Below the pieces are notes generated by a model, which was not told the origin of the DNA, made no database searches, and saw only the letters and a list, made by a program, of their open reading frames with translations. Shown piece after piece: positions 1 through 8,368 of a stretch of DNA of 64,000 bases. The position numbers were made by a program, and so were the translations under genes. Location of the stretch: IMG/VR virus record IMGVR_UViG_3300032242_002041, positions 164,287 to 228,286 of that record; one strand, 5' to 3'. The stretch comes from a virus. Every line of letters begins with the position of its first letter. The stretch's first letter is position 1.

Positions 1-379
1 ATTCGTGTTTGGAATCTAACAGGGGAATAAACTTCTTGCGAGTAGTTCCGGGCAATACTGTACTAATTAACACTACTTTTTTAGGAGTTGTAGCATACTG
101 ATTTACATTATTGATAGCATCAATAACGGCATCATGTCCAAAGTCTCGAGGAGTCATATGACTTGATGGAACTGACCCATCATATCCTTCGGTGTGCGGA
201 GTAGGAACAGCAATAAAAATCCACTCGCTTTCGTTAACAAGTTCTTCGATACTGCATACTTTTACACTATCGCTAGTGCGTGGATAGATATCAAAACCGC
301 GTACTTCGTGCTTTTCAGCAAATACTTCTGCACAATCTAATCCTAATTTTCCAATTCCTATGAAGCCAATCTTAGCCAT
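1..379 (-). CDS. UDP-glucose/GDP-mannose 6-dehydrogenase, N-terminal part (runs off left edge)
   Basis: This frame is open to the window edge and gives about 126 residues of the NAD-binding half of a nucleotide-sugar dehydrogenase. A Rossmann GxxGxG loop (GFIGIG, residues 5-10) starts the protein and the family motif VPTPHTEGYDG follows at 58-68. Such enzymes oxidise UDP-glucose or GDP-mannose at C6 to give the uronic acid. The ATG has a good ribosome site (AAAGGAAACTC) and a TTGACA/TAAATT promoter lies just upstream. The catalytic Cys and substrate domain are outside the window, so the sugar substrate is unknown. It lies beside other sugar-nucleotide genes. Confidence 0.85.
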   Translation of the reverse strand, partial: MAKIGFIGIGKLGLDCAEVFAEKHEVRGFDIYPRTSDSVKVCSIEELVNESEWIFIAVPTPHTEGYDGSVPSSHMTPRDFGHDAVIDAINNVNQYATTPKKVVLISTVLPGTTRKKFIPLLDSKHE

Positions 380-410
380 GAGTTTCCTTTAATATTGAAT
401 GCTACAGACT

Positions 411-439
411 AATTTATCTGGGTTTGGGCAGGGTGTCAA
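411..439 (-). promoter_or_regulatory. sigma-70-type promoter upstream of the sugar dehydrogenase
   Basis: Minus strand: TTGACA at 434-439, 17-bp spacer, TAAATT at 411-416. The -35 box overlaps the stop codon of nadE. The -10 matches the consensus at 4 of 6 positions. Confidence 0.5.
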
Positions 440-1185
440 GATTTTTTAAACACTGGAATAGGATTCATTTTGTGTAGACTGCGAGCACGTATCTCTTGAT
501 ATTTTTGTAGGCGTTCAAGTTCCAAGCTATTTTTTACTAAAATAGTGCCTTCGTCTTGTTGCATGGCAAGTTCCAAATCAACATAAGTCATTCCGCCTAG
601 TTGATCTTCGTCTGTACGTCCATCATCCCATAAACCGTCTGTAGGAGGAGCATCAATGATGTCTTTGAGTACACCTAGTTCACGACCCATTTGCCATACT
701 TCTGTTTTGTAGCAATCAGCAATAGGACTGATATCCACACCGCCATCACCGTATTTGGTATAAAAACCTACACCAAAGTCTTCTACTTTGTTACCTGTAC
801 CTACCACAATACCCGAAACACTTTGAGCAATTTGATAAAGTGTAACCATACGCAAGCGACTGCGACTGTTGGCAAATCCTAACAAGTTGTTGTAGGTGGC
901 CAAGCGGCCTTCAAACTCATCAAAGACAGTGGTTAAGTCAATGATCTCGTGACGCACATTGTCAAAGCGTTCAGCAAGCCAGGCACCTTGGCGCATACTA
1001 AGATCGTGTAGTTCTGGACGCTGACGAATAGGCATGGTTACTGCCACAGTATTCAACCCAGTGCGAGCGCAGAGTGCGCTGACTACAGCACTGTCAATGC
1101 CGCCACTAATGCCAACTACCAATGATTTTATATTGGCTTGTTGAGCATAGTTCTTAATCCAGGCTGTAATTTGATCTTGTAACAT
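436..1185 (-). CDS. nadE: NH3-dependent NAD+ synthetase
   Basis: The 249-aa protein has the ATP-pyrophosphatase P-loop SGGIDS (27-32), the NadE signature GTGNKVEDF (129-137) and KYGDGG (144-149), and the PTDGLW segment near 181. The family turns nicotinic acid adenine dinucleotide, ammonia and ATP into NAD+. There is no glutaminase domain, so it should use free ammonia. QueC has a similar P-loop, but the GxGNK..DF and KYGDGG signatures are those of NadE. It is last but one in a left-running operon. In a phage it could supply NAD+ or rebuild it after NAD-depleting defence; that role is inference. Confidence 0.93.
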   Translation of the reverse strand: MLQDQITAWIKNYAQQANIKSLVVGISGGIDSAVVSALCARTGLNTVAVTMPIRQRPELHDLSMRQGAWLAERFDNVRHEIIDLTTVFDEFEGRLATYNNLLGFANSRSRLRMVTLYQIAQSVSGIVVGTGNKVEDFGVGFYTKYGDGGVDISPIADCYKTEVWQMGRELGVLKDIIDAPPTDGLWDDGRTDEDQLGGMTYVDLELAMQQDEGTILVKNSLELERLQKYQEIRARSLHKMNPIPVFKKS

Positions 1186-1189
1186 TATT

Positions 1190-1453
1190 TTAATATCCTT
1201 TTAATTTTAATACCAACATTTCTTTTGTACTGTACCAACGAGTCCATATCGCACGATCACCAGGACCAGAAATAATATACTGAGCACGATAGGCTAGAGT
1301 AAGCCATAACCACCGACCACTGGCATGGCAACGTCTTGGCCATAGCGACCATTTTAAATCAGTACAGGCCCGTTTTAAAAATCGTTCTTCGCTATAATGA
1401 TCTGGCATACTGAGATCCGGAATTGGCATACTATAACTAAATCCTGGCCACAT
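1190..1453 (-). CDS. hypothetical protein, 87 aa
   Basis: Small basic protein rich in Trp and Arg (eight Trp residues), family not recognised. Its ATG overlaps the TAA of the upstream gene (TAATG), a sign of translational coupling, and nadE follows 4 bp after its stop. No membrane segment or signal peptide is evident. Confidence 0.6.
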   Translation of the reverse strand: MWPGFSYSMPIPDLSMPDHYSEERFLKRACTDLKWSLWPRRCHASGRWLWLTLAYRAQYIISGPGDRAIWTRWYSTKEMLVLKLKGY

Positions 1454-1767
1454 TATGTAATATTATGTTCCCAAAATTGAACCTTCAACCGAGTTTCAGG
1501 ATCAAGTGTTGCCGGATCCTTTGCTTGCATTAATTCAACCCATTTCATGTAAGCCTTCCTGCCATCGCCTTGTGCTTTGGCACGCCGCCCACATTCTTCA
1601 CACACGTGAAATGCCTGAACTAAAATTTTTCCATCTTTTTTAGGATAGACTTCAAAATCTTCTTTAGTAAATTTATCCACACACCCATTAAATGTGCAAA
1701 CCACTTCCATGGTCACTGGGTCTAAAAAAGCTACATCAACTTTCTTTTTTGACATTTTTTTAATCAT
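1453..1767 (-). CDS. small CxxC protein, 104 aa
   Basis: The start is set at the ATG that overlaps the queE stop (TAATG) rather than a longer upstream frame. The Lys-rich N-terminus (MIKKMSKKK) is followed by a compact domain with a CEECGRR motif that could bind metal together with one or two upstream Cys. Function not recognised. It is translationally coupled to queE and to the next gene. Confidence 0.65.
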   Translation of the reverse strand: MIKKMSKKKVDVAFLDPVTMEVVCTFNGCVDKFTKEDFEVYPKKDGKILVQAFHVCEECGRRAKAQGDGRKAYMKWVELMQAKDPATLDPETRLKVQFWEHNIT

Positions 1768-2633
1768 TACTTGCCCCAACCATTGCCCCACAAGTCTACA
1801 TGTAAACGTGGACTATAATTAAATCCACGTTCACAGCAAATATTGGCAATGTTTAGTTTATTTGATTCATACGGATCTACAACACCGCCTTGTGGCATTA
1901 GATAGACAACACCTGTAAATCCACCTGCACGAAAAGCATCAACGGCCCGAACAGCTTCATTGACATGATCTTCAGTTTCAACAACAAACTTAAGATATAC
2001 GTGTCCGTATGTTTGATATTCGGCAACAATATCAGGACAAATGGCATCTTCCCAACGTTCGCCACTGGCACTTAGTTTAGCACTGACACTAAAGGTAACT
2101 TCTTTGTCTTCACAACCATAGGTCCAAAAATTGTCAACCAAAAACTTTTTAAAATCTTCAGATAATGCTTGGGTGCCATTGGTTTCAAATGTAAGATTTT
2201 TTAAATCTGCCATACGAGGATGACTCAACAATTCACCATAAGCACGTTGCCAACCTAGCAACGGCTCTCCACCTGTAATAACCAAGTGTACATCATTGCC
2301 GTTGTTCTGTGCCCACTGACGATTGGGAGTTAGATCTGTCATATGTGTTACAAGTTCTTCTGTAGTGTAACTAGGCGATAAATGCTTAAATGCAGGATGC
2401 CACGACGCATAGCTGTCACATCCTGTTTCTACCAAGGGCAAGTCCAAAAAGTTATTGTACATATGGACAACTTCGGCTACATCGTCGGCACCTGTGCTCT
2501 TCTCACCTGGCTTACAACCAAACCCACTACAGGTAAAGTTACAGCCATAAGTGCGTAAGAACACACTAGGCACACCAACAAAGCGTCCTTCGCCTTGTAA
2601 ACTATAAAATATTTCGCTTACTTTTATTTTCAT
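1767..2633 (-). CDS. queE: 7-carboxy-7-deazaguanine synthase QueE (radical SAM)
   Basis: The protein (288 aa) begins with the QueE signature EIFYSLQGEG (7-16), then LRTYGCNFTC, and has the radical SAM GGEPLLG motif. QueE converts 6-carboxy-tetrahydropterin to 7-carboxy-7-deazaguanine, the ring-contraction step of preQ0 synthesis. The Cys cluster is unusual: Cys31-x3-Cys35 is followed by about 36 residues before the C-D-S-Y at Cys72 that matches the usual third Cys. Cys40 (CX4C) is an alternative third ligand. The start ATG overlaps the upstream stop (ATGA). Together with queD, folE and the DpdA-like gene it points to DNA 7-deazaguanine modification. Confidence 0.92.
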   Translation of the reverse strand: MKIKVSEIFYSLQGEGRFVGVPSVFLRTYGCNFTCSGFGCKPGEKSTGADDVAEVVHMYNNFLDLPLVETGCDSYASWHPAFKHLSPSYTTEELVTHMTDLTPNRQWAQNNGNDVHLVITGGEPLLGWQRAYGELLSHPRMADLKNLTFETNGTQALSEDFKKFLVDNFWTYGCEDKEVTFSVSAKLSASGERWEDAICPDIVAEYQTYGHVYLKFVVETEDHVNEAVRAVDAFRAGGFTGVVYLMPQGGVVDPYESNKLNIANICCERGFNYSPRLHVDLWGNGWGK

Positions 2634-3127
2634 TTCCACCAATCTTCCCAAGGAAAAACAATCCACACGTCTTCTTCAGCCTTATTTAGGTCAACGGCTG
2701 AGTAGCTAACATTTAATTCACTAGTACTCGCTTCATTATCTACTAACACAGCAACACGAACAGTATCGCCCCAGATCTCTTGCCACTTTGGATTGTCCGG
2801 TAAACTACTACTCATCCAATCTTCTCGGATCCAATTTAGTGTAGCACCCGAGTCGTTAATATCGTCCACAATAAGAATACGCCGTTGTTCAAAGGCATCT
2901 TCACTCATCCATAGGTTCGATTCGGGTTGGCTAGTATCATCACGCAAACTAACCTTAAGACATTCCATTGGACATTCTAAGTACTGACTAATTAGATTAG
3001 CTGGCACTAGTCCGCCACGAGTAAGTCCAACTACATAATCAGGCCGCCATGGATCCAGTGCCATTTGACGTAGGATTTCTTGTGTTTGTGCTTCGACATC
3101 TTGCCAGGTATAATATACTTTTTTCAT
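2630..3127 (-). CDS. type I phosphoribosyltransferase
   Basis: The 165-aa protein carries the PRPP-binding loop ILIVDDINDSGATL (84-97) and VGLTRGGLVPA (33-43), typical of purine (xanthine-guanine/hypoxanthine) phosphoribosyltransferases. It would join PRPP and a base to a nucleotide; the base cannot be read from sequence. The start is set at MKKVYY because a consensus promoter lies directly upstream and would make a longer frame untranscribed. There is no Shine-Dalgarno, so the mRNA is probably leaderless. The stop overlaps the queE start. Confidence 0.85.
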   Translation of the reverse strand: MKKVYYTWQDVEAQTQEILRQMALDPWRPDYVVGLTRGGLVPANLISQYLECPMECLKVSLRDDTSQPESNLWMSEDAFEQRRILIVDDINDSGATLNWIREDWMSSSLPDNPKWQEIWGDTVRVAVLVDNEASTSELNVSYSAVDLNKAEEDVWIVFPWEDWWK

Positions 3128-3133
3128 GTTACA

Positions 3134-3162
3134 ATTATACAATACTTGCCAACACTTGTCAA
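3134..3162 (-). promoter_or_regulatory. consensus sigma-70 promoter, leaderless type
   Basis: Minus strand: TTGACA (3157-3162), exactly 17 bp, TATAAT (3134-3139). The ATG of the phosphoribosyltransferase starts 6 nt after the -10 box, so transcription should begin at or next to the A of the ATG. Confidence 0.85.
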
Positions 3163-3165
3163 GAA

Positions 3166-3879
3166 TTATTCTATATGTAATTGATCGTTTATGTTTTTAA
3201 TGATTTGTAATTTGGCATCGGCATTTCGACTACCATGCCAATGAACGATTCTGGATTCCTCAAGACGGCAACCATTCCAATTATCGGTATAGTCCTTGGC
3301 ATCTTGTGGCCCAGGCAACCAAGGTCCTTGATAGGCCATGTGTGGCATGCGAGCCTGTTCTATAGTTAGTCCTTGCTCCCACATCATTTTGTTCAGAATA
3401 ACCTGTTCGGTATTCCATTCTTCCATGTCCCAATTTTCTGCCATGTTCAAACCAAAATTCCAAATGTCTTGACTCATTTCGGCTGGATAGTATCTAACAT
3501 CGGCGTTGAAGAAATGTGGTATGTCTTGGAACTGTCTTGGATCAGTGTAGTTGAACATACGGAATTCTTTGAAATGGCCAAAGAAATCGACCGGTGCAAT
3601 GGCCTGCACGTCTATGCCACAGTATAAAATATTACAAGGCTCACTGCGCCACAGATCGTAAATTTCAAAAAAGTTTTTACGGAATGTATCTCTAATGTTA
3701 TCGGTTTCTTCGTTGTAAAAAACCAATTCCCAATCACCTTGAACAAAGCGTTTTAAACTTTTCAAAGTAATTTCGTGCATCTCCATATATTTGGAGTATA
3801 TGTCACCTTCGTCACTGCGATCCTTAAACCATTCTGGACTTTTAATTTTATGTAAACTGCGAACTAGATAATTTTTCAT
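3166..3879 (-). CDS. conserved phage protein, putative GT-A-like glycosyltransferase
   Basis: 237 aa. The start is the ATG overlapping the upstream stop (ATGA). The segment NILYCGIDVQAI suggests a nucleotide-sugar site with a D-x-(Q/D)-like element, and aromatic-rich strands follow, but no decisive family motif is visible. It sits among sugar epimerases and glycosyltransferases, which is the main support for a glycan role. It could equally be a conserved protein of unknown function. Confidence 0.55.
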   Translation of the reverse strand: MKNYLVRSLHKIKSPEWFKDRSDEGDIYSKYMEMHEITLKSLKRFVQGDWELVFYNEETDNIRDTFRKNFFEIYDLWRSEPCNILYCGIDVQAIAPVDFFGHFKEFRMFNYTDPRQFQDIPHFFNADVRYYPAEMSQDIWNFGLNMAENWDMEEWNTEQVILNKMMWEQGLTIEQARMPHMAYQGPWLPGPQDAKDYTDNWNGCRLEESRIVHWHGSRNADAKLQIIKNINDQLHIE

Positions 3880-4823
3880 TGTTGTAACCATTCTGTATGT
3901 TGAGAAGACCATTGAACAAATTGTTCAATGCCTGATGTGCCGGTATATTTAGGTTCAAATCCTGCGGCAAGTATTTTTTTGTTGCTGACGCTATACCTGG
4001 CACCGTGCCCTGGGCGATCTGCCGACTTTACTTCATACCGTAAATCTTGACCAAACAACTGACTGATATATTGAGCGGTGGTCAACAAAGGTTGCTCAGA
4101 GTCACCACCCAGGTTATAAGTATCTACAAATCCGTTCAATGGGCTATACAACAAGAACTGTATGGCTTGGGCACAATCTTCCACATGTAACCAAGCACGT
4201 TGATCGGTGTTGCCGTTGTGGTCTCCGTGTAAAGTTATGGTTTCTTGCTGTAATATAGAACGAACCACCAAACTAAAAAACTTGCCAGGCAATTGTCTGG
4301 CACCGTAGATATTTTGTGCTCGCAATATAGTACAAGGAATTTTATAACTTTGTGCCCAGGCCGATACCAACATTTCGCCTGCGGCTTTGGTGCCACTATA
4401 AGGACTACGACAATTTAGTGGGTCTTGTTCGGTCCAAGAATCGTTGTTGACGTTTGGGCCATACACTTCTCCGCTGGAAACGTAAATGAATCTTTTTAAA
4501 TTTTTACTGGTATGTGCGTATTCCAACATGTTGGCAGTCAAAACTACATTGTCCTCAACTGCCTTGAGTGGATCTTGTAACGTATCTCCTACCTGTGCAT
4601 TGGCTGCACAATGCACAATGTAATCAATTGCTATTGTTGTGGGAAGTTTTTGAACTAGGTCAACTCGGTCAGCAAAATCAGGATGGCTGTCAATGACCCA
4701 CTGTAATCGTTTGCTGATGTTTCTAATGACGCATACAATGTGGTAGTCTGTTTCTTTTAAAAAATAATCCAGTGCATGATGCCCCAGGAATCCTGTAGCG
4801 CCGGTTAGCAATAGAGTTGTCAC
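3876..4823 (-). CDS. NAD-dependent epimerase/dehydratase (extended SDR)
   Basis: 315 aa from a GTG start that overlaps the rmlC-like stop (GTGA). The Rossmann loop GATGFLG is at 8-14, YVSSGEVYGP at 114-123 and the catalytic YSGTK (Tyr142, Lys146). The protein belongs to extended short-chain dehydrogenases acting on nucleotide sugars (epimerase, dehydratase or 4-reductase). It follows RmlB and RmlC homologues in one operon, so a 4-keto-sugar reductase (RmlD-like) or epimerase role is plausible. Confidence 0.85.
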   Translation of the reverse strand: MTTLLLTGATGFLGHHALDYFLKETDYHIVCVIRNISKRLQWVIDSHPDFADRVDLVQKLPTTIAIDYIVHCAANAQVGDTLQDPLKAVEDNVVLTANMLEYAHTSKNLKRFIYVSSGEVYGPNVNNDSWTEQDPLNCRSPYSGTKAAGEMLVSAWAQSYKIPCTILRAQNIYGARQLPGKFFSLVVRSILQQETITLHGDHNGNTDQRAWLHVEDCAQAIQFLLYSPLNGFVDTYNLGGDSEQPLLTTAQYISQLFGQDLRYEVKSADRPGHGARYSVSNKKILAAGFEPKYTGTSGIEQFVQWSSQHTEWLQQ

Positions 4824-5341
4824 AGTGATTCCTGATCTACAAATTTGGGCCAAGCACGGTCTTTGTCACTGACTACCGCAGGTTCATGAAGCCAAGGCAG
4901 GCCAAGATCTGAATCGTTCCAGACAATGCCTGTTTCTGCGGTTGGTGCATAGTAGCCATCCAAGTGATACTGTATAACAGTGTCTGGCTCCAAGGTCAAT
5001 ACACCATGATAGCAACCGGGTGGAACTATTAACATACTAGGGTCTTGGTCAGTTAAAGTAAAACTAAAAATCTTACCGTAATTTGGACTATTTCGACGAC
5101 CATCGACAAATATGTCCTGTATGGTACCTTTGATCACTGAGATAGCTTTACAAGTGCGATTGGGCTGGCGCTGTGCGTGTAGGCCTCTAAGCGTATATGC
5201 TTTTTTGGTATAAGAAGTGTTGGTCTGCAAAAAGTCGTTAGCAAATCCTGCATCGGCAAGACGTTGCTTGTTATAAGTTTCACTAAACCATCCGCGATTG
5301 TCATGAAACTTTGTTAGGTTTACTAGTAGGTGATCTTGCAT
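4820..5341 (-). CDS. rmlC: dTDP-4-dehydrorhamnose 3,5-epimerase-like protein
   Basis: 173 aa with RmlC features: FHDNRGWFSETY at the N-terminus, LRGLHAQ (52-58) and the VPPGCYHG strand with a conserved His. The family epimerises C3 and C5 of dTDP-4-keto-6-deoxyglucose in the cupin barrel. The ATG overlaps the rmlB stop (TAATG) and the stop overlaps the next gene's GTG, giving tight coupling RmlB-RmlC-SDR. It could also act on another 4-keto sugar nucleotide. Confidence 0.88.
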   Translation of the reverse strand: MQDHLLVNLTKFHDNRGWFSETYNKQRLADAGFANDFLQTNTSYTKKAYTLRGLHAQRQPNRTCKAISVIKGTIQDIFVDGRRNSPNYGKIFSFTLTDQDPSMLIVPPGCYHGVLTLEPDTVIQYHLDGYYAPTAETGIVWNDSDLGLPWLHEPAVVSDKDRAWPKFVDQESL

Positions 5342-6381
5342 TAGATTTTAAGCCAGCGATCGTTTTTGAGTGTCCAAGTAACCATTTGTTTGATACGGGT
5401 GTCAAAATCATACTTGGGTTCCCAACCTAACCCTTTCATGTATTCGCCACTGAGACTGTAACGAAAATCGTTACCAGGACGCTCTGGATCGTGTCCTACC
5501 ATGACATATTTTAATTCTCGTCCTAGTAAGGTAGCAATTTTCTGGGCCACAACTAAATTACTAATTTCCAATTGACCAACAATGTTAAACTTGGGGCAAG
5601 TGGCACCGCCAAAGTCACTGGCCAGTGGAAAGCCCTTGTGTGGCAAGTCCATAATGAACATGGTGGCATCGGCTACATCTGCGGCATGCACCCAGTGGCG
5701 CAGTCCACTTTGAGTTCCTGTGGCTTCGTCACAGTAGATGACAACAGTTTCATCTGCCAATACCTTACGCACAACCAATGGAATAAACTTTTCTGGACTT
5801 TGACGCTCGCCAAACACGTTCATGGTGTGCGTACAGTAGATAGGCATGCCAAAGGTGTTTTCGTAGGCAATGCACAATTCTTCACCGCCGGCCTTGGTGG
5901 CACTATAAGGACTGCGACTGTTGTAGCGATCCCACTCTTGGTACTCCACACCTTCGGGGGCATCTCCAAACACTTCGTCTGTACCAAAATATATAAACTT
6001 TTCTAATTTGGGCAAATAATGTCTAGCGTAGTCCAACAGGTTACAGGTTCCTACCACGTTGTCTTGCACAAACATCATAGGGTTTTCGATCGAACGAGTA
6101 ACGTGGCTACCTGCGGCCATGTGAATGATAAAATCAACAGGACCAATTTGATGTGCCAACTGTGGGTTAATTTCGGCACGTAAATCATGATAAATGAACT
6201 TTAGGCGGCTCATGGCATCTGTGCCAAACTCTTGACTCAATTCATACAGTCGATTTAGATTGCCTGAAAAGTCCAAACGATCTAGACAGGTAATTTCATA
6301 TTCTTCGTGTTTGAGCAAGCGACGAATCATATGGTGCCCAATGAATCCTGCACCACCGGTTACTAATACAGTTTTTTTCAT
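5341..6381 (-). CDS. rmlB: dTDP-glucose 4,6-dehydratase-like protein
   Basis: 346 aa, extended SDR. GGAGFIG is at 9-15, the dehydratase-specific Thr-Asp-Glu at 134-136 and the catalytic YSATK at 159-163. The TDE triad separates RmlB-type dehydratases from simple epimerases. Product: a 4-keto-6-deoxy sugar nucleotide, handed on to the RmlC-like enzyme encoded next. The ATG overlaps the upstream glycosyltransferase stop (ATGA). Confidence 0.88.
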   Translation of the reverse strand: MKKTVLVTGGAGFIGHHMIRRLLKHEEYEITCLDRLDFSGNLNRLYELSQEFGTDAMSRLKFIYHDLRAEINPQLAHQIGPVDFIIHMAAGSHVTRSIENPMMFVQDNVVGTCNLLDYARHYLPKLEKFIYFGTDEVFGDAPEGVEYQEWDRYNSRSPYSATKAGGEELCIAYENTFGMPIYCTHTMNVFGERQSPEKFIPLVVRKVLADETVVIYCDEATGTQSGLRHWVHAADVADATMFIMDLPHKGFPLASDFGGATCPKFNIVGQLEISNLVVAQKIATLLGRELKYVMVGHDPERPGNDFRYSLSGEYMKGLGWEPKYDFDTRIKQMVTWTLKNDRWLKI

Positions 6382-7202
6382 CGTTGAGTTCTTATTTCAA
6401 ATTGTTGCATTTGGCCATTTACATCGTTTTCTCGTAGCACTTGCCAAGGATCTTGTTTACCAGATTTGACATTGTCCCAGAATGTAGGATTTAATCCTTG
6501 ACTTTTTAAATACTCATTGAGTTTGTCGCATTCCTTGAATCGTATCTGTGATGTTGGAGGGTAGTGAAAATCTCTAGGATTGCTAGGATTACCTTCTAAT
6601 AACTCACGTTCTTTATAAGTAGCATCTAAGTTATTACCAGTGAGGTCGGCACGATCGTGCAGGACATCGACTTCAATACGCTGATAAATGTCTACACAAT
6701 ATGCATTTTGACTTAACCAAGCATCGTTCATACTATGTAAACTCAAATGACCGATTACATCTAGCCAGGCCCTGGGCACAATGGGAAATATACTGTAGGG
6801 ATGATCGTTGTGAGTATGAACTGCCAGGAGTTTAAACTGGCCGGTGTACTTGCAAATTTCAGTATCCCAGCCTTGTGTTTCCATTACAGCATCATCGTTC
6901 CAGAAAAACATCCAATCTGCTGAACTAGCGTGTGCCAAGGTGTTTACATAATCGTGTAATCGACTATACCCCATTGGGTCAAAACTCATGGCAGTATAAT
7001 GCACTCCCATGTCATCCAATTTGGGCTGTAGTTTTTCTTGAAAATGTTCAATACCGACAGTATCATCGGTATCTAGTCCTAACAAAACCTGTATACTATC
7101 TAGGTCTGTGGTTAATTCTAGCAACCCAACAAGGCTACGATCCAATGCCGCTGTGCGGCCTCGTGTGGGTAATAATATGGCTATTTTGTATTCGTTTGTC
7201 AT
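6378..7202 (-). CDS. GT2-like glycosyltransferase
   Basis: 274 aa. The start YKIAILLPTRGR is typical of GT-A glycosyltransferases, as is LLGLDTDDT with its acidic cluster; MFFWNDDAV (about 96-104) looks like the metal-binding D-x-D region. It is the first gene of the sugar operon and is preceded by an exact T4-late-like TATAAATA box. Substrate unknown; candidates are modified DNA, the virion surface or host lipopolysaccharide. Confidence 0.75.
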   Translation of the reverse strand: MTNEYKIAILLPTRGRTAALDRSLVGLLELTTDLDSIQVLLGLDTDDTVGIEHFQEKLQPKLDDMGVHYTAMSFDPMGYSRLHDYVNTLAHASSADWMFFWNDDAVMETQGWDTEICKYTGQFKLLAVHTHNDHPYSIFPIVPRAWLDVIGHLSLHSMNDAWLSQNAYCVDIYQRIEVDVLHDRADLTGNNLDATYKERELLEGNPSNPRDFHYPPTSQIRFKECDKLNEYLKSQGLNPTFWDNVKSGKQDPWQVLRENDVNGQMQQFEIRTQR

Positions 7203-7210
7203 CGTGCGAA

Positions 7211-7218
7211 TATTTATA
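7211..7218 (-). promoter_or_regulatory. T4-late-type promoter box
   Basis: Exact TATAAATA on the minus strand, 8 nt before the ATG of the glycosyltransferase at 7202. TATAAATA is the sequence recognised by the T4 gp55/gp33 late sigma. The predicted leader is only a few bases and has no Shine-Dalgarno. Confidence 0.6.
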
Positions 7219-7248
7219 TGCGTATATTATTAGGCAAATAAATCTTCA

Positions 7249-7764
7249 TTAGTCTTCGTAAGTAGCTGAATTAGCACCATGTTCAAACACTTCTACAGAT
7301 TTAATCCTAACTGTTGGATTGATCGGATAACGCATGTCGCCACTAGCCAACAGTTCAGCCATTTTGTTATAGGCCAGTTTGGCAAACATTTCACAGCCTA
7401 CTCCGGGCACAATGCGCAGATCACACAAGGCACCGCGTTCATACGGCAACTTGCTTAGATGATTTTTGCTGTCAACATTTACAATTTCGTTCATGTGTTT
7501 GAAAAAATCTAACATTGGATCGTCTTCGGCCACGACCAAAGTATGATCAAACATATAGTCTGCCCATGCTTTGAATTCTTTCAAACCACCAAAGTCCATA
7601 CACCAGTTTTTGTCATCTAGTGTATCACATTCAAAGATTAATTTGATACCAATTGAGTATCCGTGAAGTGTTGAGCAGTGACTATGAGTCGCTCTCCACT
7701 GTCTAAAACAGCATGAAAGTCCGCGATCGTTGCCGTAAGTTTTTGTTGAATAGTACTTTGCCAT
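7249..7764 (-). CDS. queD: 6-carboxy-tetrahydropterin synthase (QueD family)
   Basis: 171 aa. The QueD/PTPS core is visible: RATHSHCSTLHGY (24-36) with Cys30 in the catalytic position, and FDHT (72-75). The enzyme makes 6-carboxy-tetrahydropterin from dihydroneopterin triphosphate. The usual zinc motif HGH is HGY here (His34, Tyr36); His27 and His29 may complete the site. It has its own sigma-70 promoter and a good ribosome site (AGGAGAAACAA). With FolE and QueE it forms the path from GTP to 7-carboxy-7-deazaguanine. Confidence 0.88.
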   Translation of the reverse strand: MAKYYSTKTYGNDRGLSCCFRQWRATHSHCSTLHGYSIGIKLIFECDTLDDKNWCMDFGGLKEFKAWADYMFDHTLVVAEDDPMLDFFKHMNEIVNVDSKNHLSKLPYERGALCDLRIVPGVGCEMFAKLAYNKMAELLASGDMRYPINPTVRIKSVEVFEHGANSATYED

Positions 7765-7782
7765 TTGTTTCTCCTATGTTAG

Positions 7783-7811
7783 ATTATAGCATAGGCGGCA
7801 GAGTTTGTAAA
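7783..7811 (-). promoter_or_regulatory. sigma-70 promoter of queD
   Basis: Minus strand: TTTACA (7806-7811), 17-bp spacer, TATAAT (7783-7788), followed by a short leader with AGGAG and the queD ATG. Confidence 0.8.
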
Positions 7812-7840
7812 GCGGGAGTGACGCCAAGACCGCTGTGAAT

Positions 7841-8002
7841 CTATTTATTATCGCTGTTTGGTGCTTCTGGTTTTGTTGATGGCATTACCTTATCTATAGC
7901 AGGATTGATATAGGGTTCTACCACAGTTTTTTGGGCAGTGCCCCAACCAATGGCAGAGAAGAAGCCAATTACTATCCAGGTTCCAATCAATTCAATGATC
8001 AT
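7841..8002 (-). CDS. small single-pass membrane protein, 53 aa
   Basis: Short frame beginning MIIELIGTWIVIGFF with a hydrophobic segment at about 4-22 and a polar Pro/Lys-rich tail ending in NSDNK. Its ATG overlaps the stop of the HIT gene (ATGA), which supports a real, coupled gene. Similar tiny one-TM proteins are common in T4-like aquatic phages. Function unknown. Confidence 0.7.
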   Translation of the reverse strand: MIIELIGTWIVIGFFSAIGWGTAQKTVVEPYINPAIDKVMPSTKPEAPNSDNK

Positions 8003-8367
8003 TTTTTATAATTACCTTTACCCGGTATTGTATTTCGTACACCGCCCACCGGATCCTCGACATCACCCGTTCTGCGTGGAATAAGATGAATATGGGGATA
8101 CATAACAGTCTGTCCAGCAGCCGTGCCACTGTTATACCCAATGTTGAAACCATCGCATTCTCCTTGTTCAACCATGTGATTACCATCGGCTAGTGCTTGT
8201 TCCATGGCCTGCACAATCCAATTTGGATTGTCATGTTTGGGAACATATAATCTATGACCCGGAGTACACGGATACCGGTCTAGGAATACTGCAACCAATG
8301 GACGTTCTTTGATCTTTTCAGTCCATGGTGCTATTCCGGCTTGTTGTGCTTCTAGTAGTGTTGTCAT
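7999..8367 (-). CDS. HIT-family nucleotide hydrolase/transferase
   Basis: 122 aa. The histidine-triad region reads GQTVMYPHIHLIPRR (85-99): His92 and His94 are present, and the usual first His of HxHxH is Tyr90. FLDRYP and TPGHRLYVPK are the typical N-terminal strands. HIT proteins cleave dinucleotide or nucleoside-phosphoramidate substrates, acting through the central His. It lies between the lipoprotein gene and the small membrane protein. Confidence 0.85.
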   Translation of the reverse strand: MTTLLEAQQAGIAPWTEKIKERPLVAVFLDRYPCTPGHRLYVPKHDNPNWIVQAMEQALADGNHMVEQGECDGFNIGYNSGTAAGQTVMYPHIHLIPRRTGDVEDPVGGVRNTIPGKGNYKK

Positions 8368-8368
8368 T

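Noticed and set aside
436-1185. QueC identity for the PP-loop ATPase
   Set aside because: GTGNKVEDF and KYGDGG are NadE signatures and QueC zinc Cys are missing.
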